A stretch of DNA of 64,000 bases from Parahoeflea olei. GTDB taxonomy: Bacteria; Pseudomonadota; Alphaproteobacteria; Rhizobiales; Rhizobiaceae. Below the pieces are notes generated by a model. It saw nothing but the letters and a program-made list of their open reading frames with translations. It ran no database searches and was not told the origin of the DNA. A program made the translations under genes and the position numbers. Shown here in pieces: positions 18,906 through 27,432 of the stretch (positions within the stretch are counted from its first letter, which is position 1; each line of letters begins with the position of its first letter). The stretch covers positions 156,389 through 220,388 of the forward strand of contig NZ_LQZT01000049.1 in NCBI RefSeq assembly GCF_001703635.1, read 5' to 3'.

Positions 18906-20120
18906 CTACTGGTGCCGCAGCGCCTCGATCGGGTCCATGCGGGCGGCGCGCAGCGCGGGAAAATAGCCGAACACGATCCCGACCACGGCGGAAAACAGGA
19001 AGGCGGCGAGGATCAGCGTGGCGTTCGGCGCGAAGGGCACCGACAGCAGTTTTGTGCCGAGCAATCCGAGCGCCAATCCAAGCATGATGCCGAGCAGCCC
19101 GCCGATCAGCGACAAGACGATGGATTCGACCAGGAACTGCAACAGCACCTGGCCTTCGGTGGCGCCGACGGCGAGCCTTATCCCGATCTCGCGGGTGCGC
19201 TCGGTGACCGAGACCAACATGATGTTCATGATGCCGATGCCGCCGACCAAGAGGCTGACGGCGGCGACCGCCGACAGCAGCCCGGTCAGCACGCTGGTGA
19301 TGCCGGTCAGCATCGACGAGATCTGCTTCATGTCGAAGACGTTGAAATCGTCCTCCTCGAACGGGCCGACATGCCGGCGTTCGCGCATCAGCCGTTCGAT
19401 GTCGCCCTTGGCCTTGTCGGTGGAGATGCCGTTGCGGATCGAGGCATAGATCATCGACACGTCCTGGCTGCCGCCGATGCGCCGCTGGAAGGCGCGGATC
19501 GGGATCAGCACGATGTCGTCCTGGTCGGAGCCGAAGCTCGACGCACCCTTGACCGACAGCACCCCGATCACCCGGCAGGAAATCTGCTTGAGGCGGATGT
19601 TGACGCCCACGGGATCGCTGTGCCCGAACAGCTTCTGGCGCACCGTTTCGCCAAGGATGCAGGCCGAGGCGCCGCTGCGCAGCTCGCTTTCATAGAATTC
19701 GCGCCCGCTTGCGAGCGACCAGTCGCGGGCGACGAGGAAGCGGTTGTCGGTGCCGGTCACGGTGGTGGTGTAGTTGACATTGCCGGCAATCGCCGTGATC
19801 GCGCGCGAATTGCTCGGCGTCGCCACCGCCACGCTGGGGATCTGCTCCTCGATGGCGTCCACGTCCTTGAGCGTGAGAGCCGGCGCGGTGCCGCCCACGC
19901 CGGAGCCGGGACCGTGCGAGGGCTGGCCGGGGCGCACCATCAAAAGATTGGTGCCGAGCGTGGACACGTCCGCTTGCACCTGGTCGGTCGAGCCCTGGCC
20001 GACGGTGACCATGGCGATCACCGCGGCGACGCCGATGACGATGCCGAGCACCGTCAGGAAGGACCGGAACGCATTGCGCAGGATCGCCTGCAGCGCCAGC
20101 CGCACGGTCTCATACAGCAT
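18906..20120 (-). CDS. MacB-like ABC transporter permease
   Basis: This 404-residue permease has one N-terminal membrane helix (FRSFLTVLGIVIGVAAVIAM), a large periplasmic MacB_PCD domain and three C-terminal helices in an FtsX domain. It ends PALRAARMDPIEALRHQ, the standard coupling-helix ending. With the ATPase and the membrane-fusion protein upstream it should form a tripartite efflux pump for macrolide-like compounds, peptides or toxins; the substrate is not evident. I start at ATG 20120 (MLYETVRLAL), which overlaps the end of the ATPase gene; longer forms lie wholly inside that gene. Confidence 0.9.
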   Translation of the reverse strand: MLYETVRLALQAILRNAFRSFLTVLGIVIGVAAVIAMVTVGQGSTDQVQADVSTLGTNLLMVRPGQPSHGPGSGVGGTAPALTLKDVDAIEEQIPSVAVATPSNSRAITAIAGNVNYTTTVTGTDNRFLVARDWSLASGREFYESELRSGASACILGETVRQKLFGHSDPVGVNIRLKQISCRVIGVLSVKGASSFGSDQDDIVLIPIRAFQRRIGGSQDVSMIYASIRNGISTDKAKGDIERLMRERRHVGPFEEDDFNVFDMKQISSMLTGITSVLTGLLSAVAAVSLLVGGIGIMNIMLVSVTERTREIGIRLAVGATEGQVLLQFLVESIVLSLIGGLLGIMLGLALGLLGTKLLSVPFAPNATLILAAFLFSAVVGIVFGYFPALRAARMDPIEALRHQ

Positions 20121-20865
20121 CGCCGGCCTCCTTGCGCGGACGCTCGTCGGAGGCGATGCGGCCGTCGAGGAAGTGGACCAGACGGTCCGCATATTCGGCC
20201 ATGTCCGGCTCGTGGGTGACCATCAGGATGGTGATGCCGTCGCGACGGTTGAGCTCGGTCAGAAGCTCCATGATCTCGTGGCTGCGGGCGGTGTCGAGAT
20301 TGCCGGTCGGCTCATCGGCGAGGATCACGTTGGGATTGGTCACGATCGCCCGCGCGATCGCCACCCGCTGCTGCTGCCCGCCCGAAAGCTCGGAGGGCTG
20401 ATGGTCCTCGCGGCCCGTGAGCCCGACCCGCGCCAGCGCGTCCCGGGCGAGTTGCCGGCGCTCGGCCCGCGCCATGCCCTGGTAGATCAGCGGCAGTTCG
20501 ACATTCTCGAGCGCCGTGGTCCGCGCAAGCAGGTTGTAGCCCTGGAACACGAAGCCGAGGAAATTGCGCCTCAGCAGGGCAAGCTGGTTGCGGCCCAGAT
20601 GCTCGACCTCGGCGCCGGAGAAGAAATAGGTGCCGCTGCTCGGCTTGTCGAGAAAGCCGAGGATGTTCATCGCCGTCGATTTGCCCGATCCGCTCGGCCC
20701 CATGATGGCGACGAAGTCGCCGGGGGCGATGTCGAGATCGATGCCGGAGAGCGCCCGCACCTCGGCATCGCCGGTGCCGTAGATCTTGGTGACGCCGCGC
20801 AGGGAGATGAGGGGCGGGACCGGGGCCGCGGCCGCGGCCGGGGCGGGATGCCCGGCGGCACTCAT
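20110..20865 (-). CDS. MacB/LolD-like ABC transporter ATP-binding protein
   Basis: This 251-residue ATPase energises the neighbouring permease. It shows Walker A GPSGSGKST, the LolD/MacB-type Q-loop FVFQGYNLL, the signature LSGGQQQRVAIARA and Walker B VILADEPTGNLD. In E. coli MacB the ATPase is fused to the permease; here the two are split, as is usual in alphaproteobacteria. The start overlaps the stop of the MacA-like gene by four bases (ATGA), and its own end overlaps the permease start. Confidence 0.93.
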   Translation of the reverse strand: MSAAGHPAPAAAAAPVPPLISLRGVTKIYGTGDAEVRALSGIDLDIAPGDFVAIMGPSGSGKSTAMNILGFLDKPSSGTYFFSGAEVEHLGRNQLALLRRNFLGFVFQGYNLLARTTALENVELPLIYQGMARAERRQLARDALARVGLTGREDHQPSELSGGQQQRVAIARAIVTNPNVILADEPTGNLDTARSHEIMELLTELNRRDGITILMVTHEPDMAEYADRLVHFLDGRIASDERPRKEAGDAV

Positions 20866-22115
20866 GGCGTGGACAGATCGGTGATCACCAGATCGCCCTG
20901 TTCGACCTCGCCGGTGATCGCCGTCTTCGAGCCGTCCGTTTCTCCCGGGATCACCGGCACCGCCACGGCCACGCCGTTGCGCAGCACCCAGATGTCGCGA
21001 TGGCCGTCGACGCCCGGCTTGGAAATCGGCGCGGCCGACATCGAGGGCGGCCCCTTGAAAACGACACCCAGCAGCCCGCTGCCGCTGCGGCCCTCGACCT
21101 TGGCCGGCGGCGCATAGCGCAGCGCCGCATTGGGGATCACCAGCGTGTCCCTGACTTCCGCGACCTTGATGTCGGCGGTTGCCGTCATGCCCGGGCGCAG
21201 CAGCAGCTCGGCATTGTCGATCGACAGGATCGCCTCGTAGGTGACCACGCCCTCCACCGTCTTCGGCGCGTAGCGCAATTGCGAGATGACGGCGGGGAAC
21301 GACTGGCCCTGATAGGCCTCGACCGTGAACATCGCCGCGTTGCCGACCTTGACCTTGCCAATATCGGCCTCGTCGATGTCGACCCTGAGCTCCATCTTGG
21401 TCAGGTCGGCGGCGAGCGTGAACAGAACCGGCGCCTGCAGCGACGAGGCGACGATCTGGCCGACCTCGACATTGCGGTCGAGCACGACGCCATCGATGGA
21501 GGAGCAGATGCAGGCCTTGCCGAGATTGGTCTCGTTGATCTTGAGATTGGCGTCCGCCACGCGGATATCGGCTTCCGCGCTCTTCACCGCCGCTTCGGCG
21601 CGCTCGTAGTCGGCCTTGGCGCTCGTCAGGTTCTCTTCCGAGGCGACATTGCGTTGCTTGAGCATCACCGCGCGGTCATAGGCGTCCTTGCGCTGGGCGA
21701 GCGTGGCGCGCGCATCGGCGAGGCGGGCCTGGGCGGCGACCAGCGAGGCGCGGCTCAACTCGACATTGGCCTCGAGCTTGTCGGTGTCGAGCAGGGCCAG
21801 CACCTGGCCCTTGTGCACGGTGTCGTTGAAATCCACCTCGACGGCGCGCACGGTGCCTGACAGTTCGGAGGAAATCTCCACCTGGCCGGTGGGCTCGACC
21901 GTGCCGGTCGCGGTCACCTGCACGACAATGTCGGCGCGCTCGACCGGGGCGGTCACATAGCTGGGCTGGGCCTGTCGCGCGTCCGCCGCGCGCCAGTACC
22001 AGAGCGCGCCGGCGAGCACCAGAAGCAGCACCAGCCAGACCGGCCAGGAGCGGAGCGGCGAGCGCTTTTTCGAGGTCTTGACGATGGCTTCGATGTCGGA
22101 CTTGGAGGGGGGCAT
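20862..22115 (-). CDS. MacA-like periplasmic adaptor (HlyD/RND family)
   Basis: Membrane-fusion protein of 417 residues that bridges the inner-membrane pump to an outer-membrane channel. One N-terminal membrane anchor (WPVWLVLLLVLAGALWYW, about 24-41) precedes a lipoyl domain, a long alpha-hairpin (Ala/Glu/Lys-rich, about 100-180) and beta-barrel domains. No outer-membrane TolC homologue is encoded nearby, so a shared channel is likely. ATG 22115 is preferred over an in-frame TTG four codons earlier. First gene of a three-gene operon. Confidence 0.9.
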   Translation of the reverse strand: MPPSKSDIEAIVKTSKKRSPLRSWPVWLVLLLVLAGALWYWRAADARQAQPSYVTAPVERADIVVQVTATGTVEPTGQVEISSELSGTVRAVEVDFNDTVHKGQVLALLDTDKLEANVELSRASLVAAQARLADARATLAQRKDAYDRAVMLKQRNVASEENLTSAKADYERAEAAVKSAEADIRVADANLKINETNLGKACICSSIDGVVLDRNVEVGQIVASSLQAPVLFTLAADLTKMELRVDIDEADIGKVKVGNAAMFTVEAYQGQSFPAVISQLRYAPKTVEGVVTYEAILSIDNAELLLRPGMTATADIKVAEVRDTLVIPNAALRYAPPAKVEGRSGSGLLGVVFKGPPSMSAAPISKPGVDGHRDIWVLRNGVAVAVPVIPGETDGSKTAITGEVEQGDLVITDLSTP

Positions 22116-22212
22116 GGCATGATCCAATCAATGCGTACTGGCTAGCACACCGCCCAGGCCGGGTGATTGACATGCATCAACCGGGACTGCGCCCGACCGA
22201 CGCGGCCGGCGC

Positions 22213-24093
22213 CTATTCGGCCGCTTCCGCGTCGTCCACCTTGCTCGTGAGCTCGATCCATTCCTCTTCGGCCTTGGCGAGTTCCGCGGCGCGGTCAGCC
22301 CGCTGCTTGGACTTCTGCGCGATCTTGTAGGGCGCGTCAGCGAACTGGTCCGGATCCGAAAGCTCTGCATCAAGAGACTGAATCTGTTTGGTAAGACGGG
22401 CCACCAAGGACTCGATATCGCTGATCTTTTTCTTCAGCGGCGCAAGGCCGGCGCGCTGCTGGGCGGCCTGCTTGCGCTTCTCCGCCTTGGAGCCGCCGTC
22501 GCTGTCCGACGACTTCTTGCCCCGGGATGAGCTGCCCACCACTTCCTGGCGGTAATCCTCGAGGTCGCCGTCGAAGGTCTTGACGGTGCCGTCGCGGACG
22601 ATCCAGAGCCGGTCCACCGTCGCCTCGATCAGGTGGCGGTCATGCGAGATCAGGATCACGGCGCCCGGGAAATCGTTGAGGGCGCGGATCAGCGCCGCAC
22701 GGCTGTCGATGTCGAGGTGGTTGGTCGGTTCGTCGAGGATCATCAGGTTCGGCGCGTGAAACGCCGACAGGCCCATCAGCAGCCGCGCCTTCTCGCCGCC
22801 CGACAGGTCCTTGGCGGCCGTGTTCATCTTGTCCGCCGACAGACCCATCTGCGCGACGCGGGCGCGCACCCGTGCTTCCGCCGCATCGGGCATCAGCTTG
22901 CGCACATGGGCAACCGCGCTCTCGCCGGGAACCAGATCGTCGAGCTGGTGCTGGGCGAAGAAGCCGACCTTCAGCTGCGGCGCGATCCTGAGCCGCCCGG
23001 CCTCGGCCTCGAGCCGTCCGGCGATGAACTTGGCGAAGGTCGACTTGCCGTTGCCGTTCGAGCCCAGAAGCGCGATGCGGTCGTCGGCGTCGATCCTCAG
23101 ATCCAGCCCCTTGAGCACCGGCGCGCCGGGCGTGTAGCCCACCGCACCGTCCTCGATGGCGATGATCGGGGAGGCCACGCCGCGATCGGGCCGGGGGAAA
23201 GAGAAGCCGCGCACATTGCTTTCGACCACCGCGTCGATGGTGCCCATGCGCTCGAGCGCCTTGAGCCGGGACTGCGCCTGCCGCGCCTTCGAGGCCTTGG
23301 CGCGAAAGCGCTCGACAAAGGCTTCCATGTGCTTGCGGGCGGCGAGGTTCTTCTCGCGCGCCTTCATCTGGTGCTCGTCGCGCTCGGCCTTCTGCCGCTC
23401 GAATTCGTCGAAGCCGCCGCGATAGAAGGTGAGCTTCTTCTGGTCGAGATGGACGATGGCATTGGCGGCGGTGTTGAGCAGGTCGCGGTCGTGGCTGATG
23501 ATCAGCACCGTGTGCGGGTAACGCCGCACATACTCCTCGAGCCACAGCGTGCCTTCGAGGTCGAGATAGTTGGTGGGCTCGTCGAGCAGCAGGAGGTCGG
23601 GCTCGGAAAACAGCACCGAGGCCAGCGCCACGCGCATGCGCCAGCCGCCCGAGAACGACGAGGCCGGACGCTGCTGCGCGGCCTGGTCGAAGCCGAGGCC
23701 GGCGAGGATCGAGGCGGCGCGCGCTTCCGCCGAATGGGCGTCGATATCGACCAGCCGGGTCTGGATCTCGGCGATGCGGTTCGGATCGGTGGCGGTCTCC
23801 GCCTCCTTCATCAGCCGGGTGCGCTCGAGATCGGCCCTGAGCACGATGTCGATCAGGGGCGTGTCTTCCGAGGGCGCTTCCTGTGCCACCTGGCCGATGC
23901 GGGTGTTCTTCGGGATCGAGACATGGCCGGTCTCGCTTGCCATCTCGCCGGTGATCACCCGGAACAGCGTCGATTTGCCGGCGCCGTTGGGGCCCACGAG
24001 CCCGGCCTTGATGCCCGCGGGCAGCGCCAGCGAGGCATTGTCGATCAGGAGGCGCCCGGCAATGCGCGCGGAAAGGTCTGTTATCGTCAGCAT
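22213..24093 (-). CDS. ABC-F family ATPase (Uup/YheS type)
   Basis: A soluble protein of 626 residues with two ABC cassettes and no membrane part. Cassette 1 has GPNGAGKST, SFSGGW and LLLLDEPTNYLDL; cassette 2 has GSNGNGKST, LSGGEKAR and ILDEPTNHLDID. A charged linker joins them, and a coiled-coil extension (KKKISDIESLVARLTKQIQS) ends the protein. ABC-F proteins bind the ribosomal E site and relieve stalling. The start is ATG 24093 (MLTITDLSAR); the upstream frame shows no homology. It is separated from the efflux operon by about 100 bp. Confidence 0.92.
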   Translation of the reverse strand: MLTITDLSARIAGRLLIDNASLALPAGIKAGLVGPNGAGKSTLFRVITGEMASETGHVSIPKNTRIGQVAQEAPSEDTPLIDIVLRADLERTRLMKEAETATDPNRIAEIQTRLVDIDAHSAEARAASILAGLGFDQAAQQRPASSFSGGWRMRVALASVLFSEPDLLLLDEPTNYLDLEGTLWLEEYVRRYPHTVLIISHDRDLLNTAANAIVHLDQKKLTFYRGGFDEFERQKAERDEHQMKAREKNLAARKHMEAFVERFRAKASKARQAQSRLKALERMGTIDAVVESNVRGFSFPRPDRGVASPIIAIEDGAVGYTPGAPVLKGLDLRIDADDRIALLGSNGNGKSTFAKFIAGRLEAEAGRLRIAPQLKVGFFAQHQLDDLVPGESAVAHVRKLMPDAAEARVRARVAQMGLSADKMNTAAKDLSGGEKARLLMGLSAFHAPNLMILDEPTNHLDIDSRAALIRALNDFPGAVILISHDRHLIEATVDRLWIVRDGTVKTFDGDLEDYRQEVVGSSSRGKKSSDSDGGSKAEKRKQAAQQRAGLAPLKKKISDIESLVARLTKQIQSLDAELSDPDQFADAPYKIAQKSKQRADRAAELAKAEEEWIELTSKVDDAEAAE

Positions 24094-24234
24094 GCCCGCG
24101 CTTCTGGCCGGAAACGCGCCGCATTGCAAGCCGGCAAACGCGAATTCGCGGCGCTGTGGCAAGGCCGCGAGAAACCGGCGACCCGTTCTCCAGGCCGCCG
24201 GAACCGTATTGCGGGAGGGTGTGTGCCGCCGGCG

Positions 24235-24801
24235 TTACCGGGCCGCGGCCTCGCGGACCAGCCTGCACAGATCCACCAGGTCGCTGTCGAAGCTGGCCGG
24301 CGCGCGAAGGATGTTGACGCACTTCTTCTTGTAGGCGGCGACTTCGGCGTCGCTCATCGAGCTGATCGCGCCGGTCATGCCCGGATCGATCCCGGGCGTT
24401 CCGGTCCCGGGCGTTGCCGCGCCCGCGGTGTCGTCGTCACCCGTAAATCCGAGCGCCGCGGCGATGCCCGGCTCGTTGCCGGCATTGATGTCTACGTCGC
24501 CGGTCACAGCGCCGATATTGGCATCGACATTGGCCGCCGGCTCGCCATTGGCGCCGACGCTGGCGCTGGCATTGGCACCATCGGCGCCGCCGACGCTGGC
24601 ATCGACATCCGCAACCGAGCCGCCGCCGATGCTGGCCGAAGCATCGACGCCGCCGACATCGGCCGACACGCCGAGGCCGCCGGTGCCGTTTCCGCCAACA
24701 CTGACGCCGCCGGCCTGCTGCGCATGGGTGGCAAGGGGGACGGCGAAGGCAAAGGCGCCGGCCGCAAGTCCGATCACGATCTTGGTCCTGAAGTCTTTCA
24801 T
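24235..24801 (-). CDS. secreted Gly/Ala/Asp-rich repeat protein of unknown function
   Basis: A 188-residue protein with a clear signal peptide (about 1-27, cleavage near ATHAQ). Residues 30-105 are low-complexity, rich in Gly, Val, Asp, Ala and Ser, with an imperfect repeat of the kind VGGxDASASIGGG / VGGADGANASASVG. A compact C-terminal part (SDAEVAAYKKKCVNILRAP and following, to the end) carries two Cys and looks folded. The start ATG 24801 has GGAG at proper distance. Exported and possibly surface or matrix associated; I do not recognise a characterised family. Confidence 0.8.
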   Translation of the reverse strand: MKDFRTKIVIGLAAGAFAFAVPLATHAQQAGGVSVGGNGTGGLGVSADVGGVDASASIGGGSVADVDASVGGADGANASASVGANGEPAANVDANIGAVTGDVDINAGNEPGIAAALGFTGDDDTAGAATPGTGTPGIDPGMTGAISSMSDAEVAAYKKKCVNILRAPASFDSDLVDLCRLVREAAAR

Positions 24802-25389
24802 AACGCTGCTCCTGTCCTGGTTATCCATGGGCGCTCCCGGCCGCATGCCGGGGAACTGGAGAAGCAATGCCGACGGGCACGAAATCGTTCTCCCCGCTCT
24901 GCCGGAACGGTTAAGGAACGGTTCAGGGCCTTTTCGGCGAGCCGGGCCACGGCACTGCTGCATGGGCCGCGTTGCCGACCGGGGGTTCTTCGGGGCGGCA
25001 CATCCGCGGTCATCCGACTTGCGCCCGGTATTGGAATGGAGTGCGTCCCACCGGAGGGTCGCGGAAGGGCGAATGGGATGAACTGAACACCGGCCGCTCC
25101 CGCTCCTCCTGGACGAGGAGCCTGGATGAAGAGCCGGGACGAAGGGATGGTGCGACGTGAAGACAGCGGGCGAGTGTTGCTGGCGACACGCCCCGTTTTC
25201 TCTTGTATCAACACCCTTGCATCCGAACGGGAGATCGCTGCAACGACAGGCCCTGGAATTTGCCGTTCGGAGCAGCCGGGAGACAGGGAGTGATGTAGGA
25301 TCTCCGTCGGCTGCTACGCTTGAAACCCGCCAGGCGAAGGGGTCAACCGCTCGCCTCCTGAAACAATCGATCCATCGAAAGCGCCCGCC
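24802..25389. other. 588-bp intergenic region
   Basis: Divergent region between the repeat-protein gene and the GST gene. It contains a short direct repeat GGAACGGTTAA/GGAACGGTT near 24905 and a hairpin with arms at 25102-25108 and 25115-25121 (GCTCCTC/GAGGAGC), without a T tract. Open frames across it look non-coding. No gene, tRNA or mobile-element sequence is recognised. Confidence 0.45.
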
Positions 25390-26082
25390 ATGACCATCCT
25401 TCTTCACGACCTCGTCGGCGCCGATCCCGCGCGTCCCTTCAGCCCGCATTGCTGGAAGGTGGCGATGGCGCTCGCGCACAAGGGCCTGCCCTTCGCGTGC
25501 AACAGCGTCACGTTCACACAGGTGCCCTTGATCGAGGATGGCGCGTCCAGGACCGTGCCGGTGATCCGCGATGGCTCCCGGGTGGTGGCCGACAGTTTTC
25601 TCATCGCCGCCTATCTCGACGAGACCTATCCCGACCGCCCGTCGCTGTTTGGCGGGGAAGGCGGGGAGGCAATGGCCCGCTTCGTCGAAGCCTGGTCGCA
25701 GTCGGTGCTGCATGCGGGGCTCAACATGATCGTGCTCGAGGAGATCGCAAATCTGCTTTCGCCGGAGGACCAGGCCTATTTCCGGCCGAGCCGGGAGGCC
25801 CGGCTGGGCATGACCTTCGGCGAGGTGGCGGAGCGCCGCGCGGCGGAGATCGCGGGCTTTTCCGCCCGGCTCACGCCGCTCAGGATGATGCTGAGATCGC
25901 AGCCCTTCATCGGCGGGGCCTCGCCGCTGTTTTGCGACTACATCGTGTTCGGGGCGCTGCAATGGGCGCGGATCACCTCGTCTGCGAAGATCCTCGAAGC
26001 GGGCGATCCGGTGACGGACTGGTTCGAACGCTGCCTTGACCTCCATGACGGTCTTGGCCGCTCGGTGCCGGCGGCCGCCTGA
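25390..26082 (+). CDS. glutathione S-transferase family protein
   Basis: A 230-residue two-domain GST. The thioredoxin-like N-domain shows SPHCWKVAMALAHKGLPF (14-32) and the cis-proline and glutathione-binding stretch SRTVPVIRDGSRVVADS; the all-helical C-domain ends with GASPLFCDYIVFGALQWAR. Conjugation of glutathione to electrophiles is the family role, but the substrate is unknown. The gene stands alone, facing a convergent neighbour 13 bp away. Confidence 0.88.
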   Translation: MTILLHDLVGADPARPFSPHCWKVAMALAHKGLPFACNSVTFTQVPLIEDGASRTVPVIRDGSRVVADSFLIAAYLDETYPDRPSLFGGEGGEAMARFVEAWSQSVLHAGLNMIVLEEIANLLSPEDQAYFRPSREARLGMTFGEVAERRAAEIAGFSARLTPLRMMLRSQPFIGGASPLFCDYIVFGALQWARITSSAKILEAGDPVTDWFERCLDLHDGLGRSVPAAA

Positions 26083-26095
26083 ACCGCCGGAGCCG

Positions 26096-26665
26096 TCAAG
26101 CTTCTGCTATCAGCGAGGCCGTCGCCGCCACGAACATCAGCATGCCGAGCGCCCAGTCGAGGTGCCGGCGGTGCCAGCCGGAGACGAGATGGCCGCAGCC
26201 GGACCAGCCGGCGAGTGCCCACATCCCGAGCCCGACCGCGGCCATCAGCGTGAGCGCCGCGAAGGCGGTCGCCAGCGTCAGCGATCCGGTGAGCGCCGAC
26301 CCGGCAAGGAACATCGCCACGGCCCAGCTTTCGGGGCTGCCCAGGTGCTCGAAAGGCGGTGGCGGAGAGTGGCGCCGCGGCGGGGCAGGGGCGTCGGGGT
26401 CGGCGACGTAACGCGCGAGGCCGGCGAGCGCCAGGAACAGAAGCGCGAGAATGCTTGTCGCGCCGGCCGCCCAGGGCGGGAGCAGCAGCAGCACGCCGAG
26501 TGCCACGCCGAACGGCAGCAACCAGCCGAACAGGCTTGCCAGCAGGCAGTCGAGAACCGCCCGCAGCGTCCGTTCCGCTCCAGCCGCCAGCATCGCCCTG
26601 TTCTGGGGTGCAAACCCGAACACCGCGACTGCCACGACCCCCGATGCGATGACCGCGTTGGACAT
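26096..26665 (-). CDS. LysE-like multi-pass membrane protein
   Basis: A 189-residue protein with five or six hydrophobic segments. Its N-terminus FAPQNRAMLAAGAERTLRAV resembles the GPNNLMLxASGAxxG stretch of LysE/RhtB amino-acid exporters, the middle FEHLGSPESWAVAMF resembles their NPKAW region, and the C-terminus ends in a last helix as in LysE. The Pro-Gly of the N-terminal signature is altered and a proline-rich loop (APAPPRRHSPPPP) is inserted. An export role is inferred from weak similarity only. Confidence 0.6.
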   Translation of the reverse strand: MSNAVIASGVVAVAVFGFAPQNRAMLAAGAERTLRAVLDCLLASLFGWLLPFGVALGVLLLLPPWAAGATSILALLFLALAGLARYVADPDAPAPPRRHSPPPPFEHLGSPESWAVAMFLAGSALTGSLTLATAFAALTLMAAVGLGMWALAGWSGCGHLVSGWHRRHLDWALGMLMFVAATASLIAEA

Positions 26666-26789
26666 GGACGAATGCTACACCGCTGCGCCCGGGCGTCAAT
26701 CCGGTTCGGCGTGTCCGTTGCGGCGCGCGGGAGGGGCTGAATGCAGCCCGCCTGCGCGGGGTCCGCCGCGCGCTTGCGGCGAACGCCCC

Positions 26790-26817
26790 TTGCGGATGAC
26801 AGGCCATGCGGCTATTT
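26790..26817 (+). promoter_or_regulatory. possible ndk promoter
   Basis: TTGCGG (26790-26795) and CTATTT (26812-26817) are separated by 16 bp, and the -10-like box lies 93 bp before the ndk start. This fits a housekeeping rhizobial promoter loosely; no other good match was seen in the 245-bp divergent region. Confidence 0.33.
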
Positions 26818-26910
26818 AGGCCGCAATTTCCGGGCCGGATCGTTTCTGCCCGGATTTTTGCACCCCATTCGTCCCGCTCTCCCGCGGGCAAACCGCTGAA
26901 GGAACAGACC

Positions 26911-27333
26911 ATGGCGATTGAACGCACGTTTTCGATGATCAAGCCCGATGCCACCAAGCGCAACCTGACCGGCGCCATCACCAAGATGTTTGAAGACAAC
27001 GGCCTGCGCGTCGTCGCCTCCAAGCGCGTCTGGATGAGCAAGCGCGAAGCCGAAGGCTTCTACGCCGTGCACAAGGAGCGCCCCTTCTTCGGCGAACTGG
27101 TGGAAGGCATGACCTCCGGCCCGACCGTGGTCCAGGTGCTCGAAGGCGAAAACGCCATCCTCAAGAACCGCGAGCTGATGGGCGCCACCAACCCGGCCAA
27201 TGCCGATGAAGGCACCATCCGCAAGACCTATGCGCTGTCGATCGGCGAAAACTCGGTGCACGGCTCGGACGCCCCCGAAACCGCTGCCGAAGAAATTGCC
27301 TACTGGTTCTCCGGCACCGAAATCGTCGGCTGA
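26911..27333 (+). CDS. ndk: nucleoside-diphosphate kinase
   Basis: The enzyme equilibrates NTP and dNTP pools by phosphate transfer through a histidine. The 140-residue protein begins MAIERTFSMIKPDA and carries the active-site His117 in NSVHGSD. The start codon follows GAAGGAACAG. Its last 13 codons and stop (27292-27334) recur 1.67 kb further on, see 28960-29002. A terminator hairpin follows directly. Confidence 0.97.
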   Translation: MAIERTFSMIKPDATKRNLTGAITKMFEDNGLRVVASKRVWMSKREAEGFYAVHKERPFFGELVEGMTSGPTVVQVLEGENAILKNRELMGATNPANADEGTIRKTYALSIGENSVHGSDAPETAAEEIAYWFSGTEIVG

Positions 27334-27357
27334 ACAGCCTCGAATTCGCGAACTGCG

Positions 27358-27384
27358 AAACGGCTCCCTCACGGGGGCCGTTTT
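27358..27384 (+). terminator. ndk terminator
   Basis: Stem AAACGGC-T-CCC paired with GGG-G-GCCGTTT (11 pairs, one T-G wobble) around the loop TCAC, followed by TTTT within the 3' arm and tail. It lies 25 bp after the ndk stop codon. Confidence 0.75.
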
Positions 27385-27432
27385 CGCATGCGCAATCACC
27401 CCGACATCCGACTCCGCGCCAGAAACCGATTG

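Noticed and set aside
24900..24925. EcfG-type stress promoter (GGAAC-N16-CGTT)
   Set aside because: GGAAC occurs twice but no CGTT stands at the required spacing in either case.
24802..26046. Upstream extension of the repeat-protein frame on the minus strand
   Set aside because: It overlaps the GST gene and an intergenic region; the signal peptide and ribosome site place the start at 24801.
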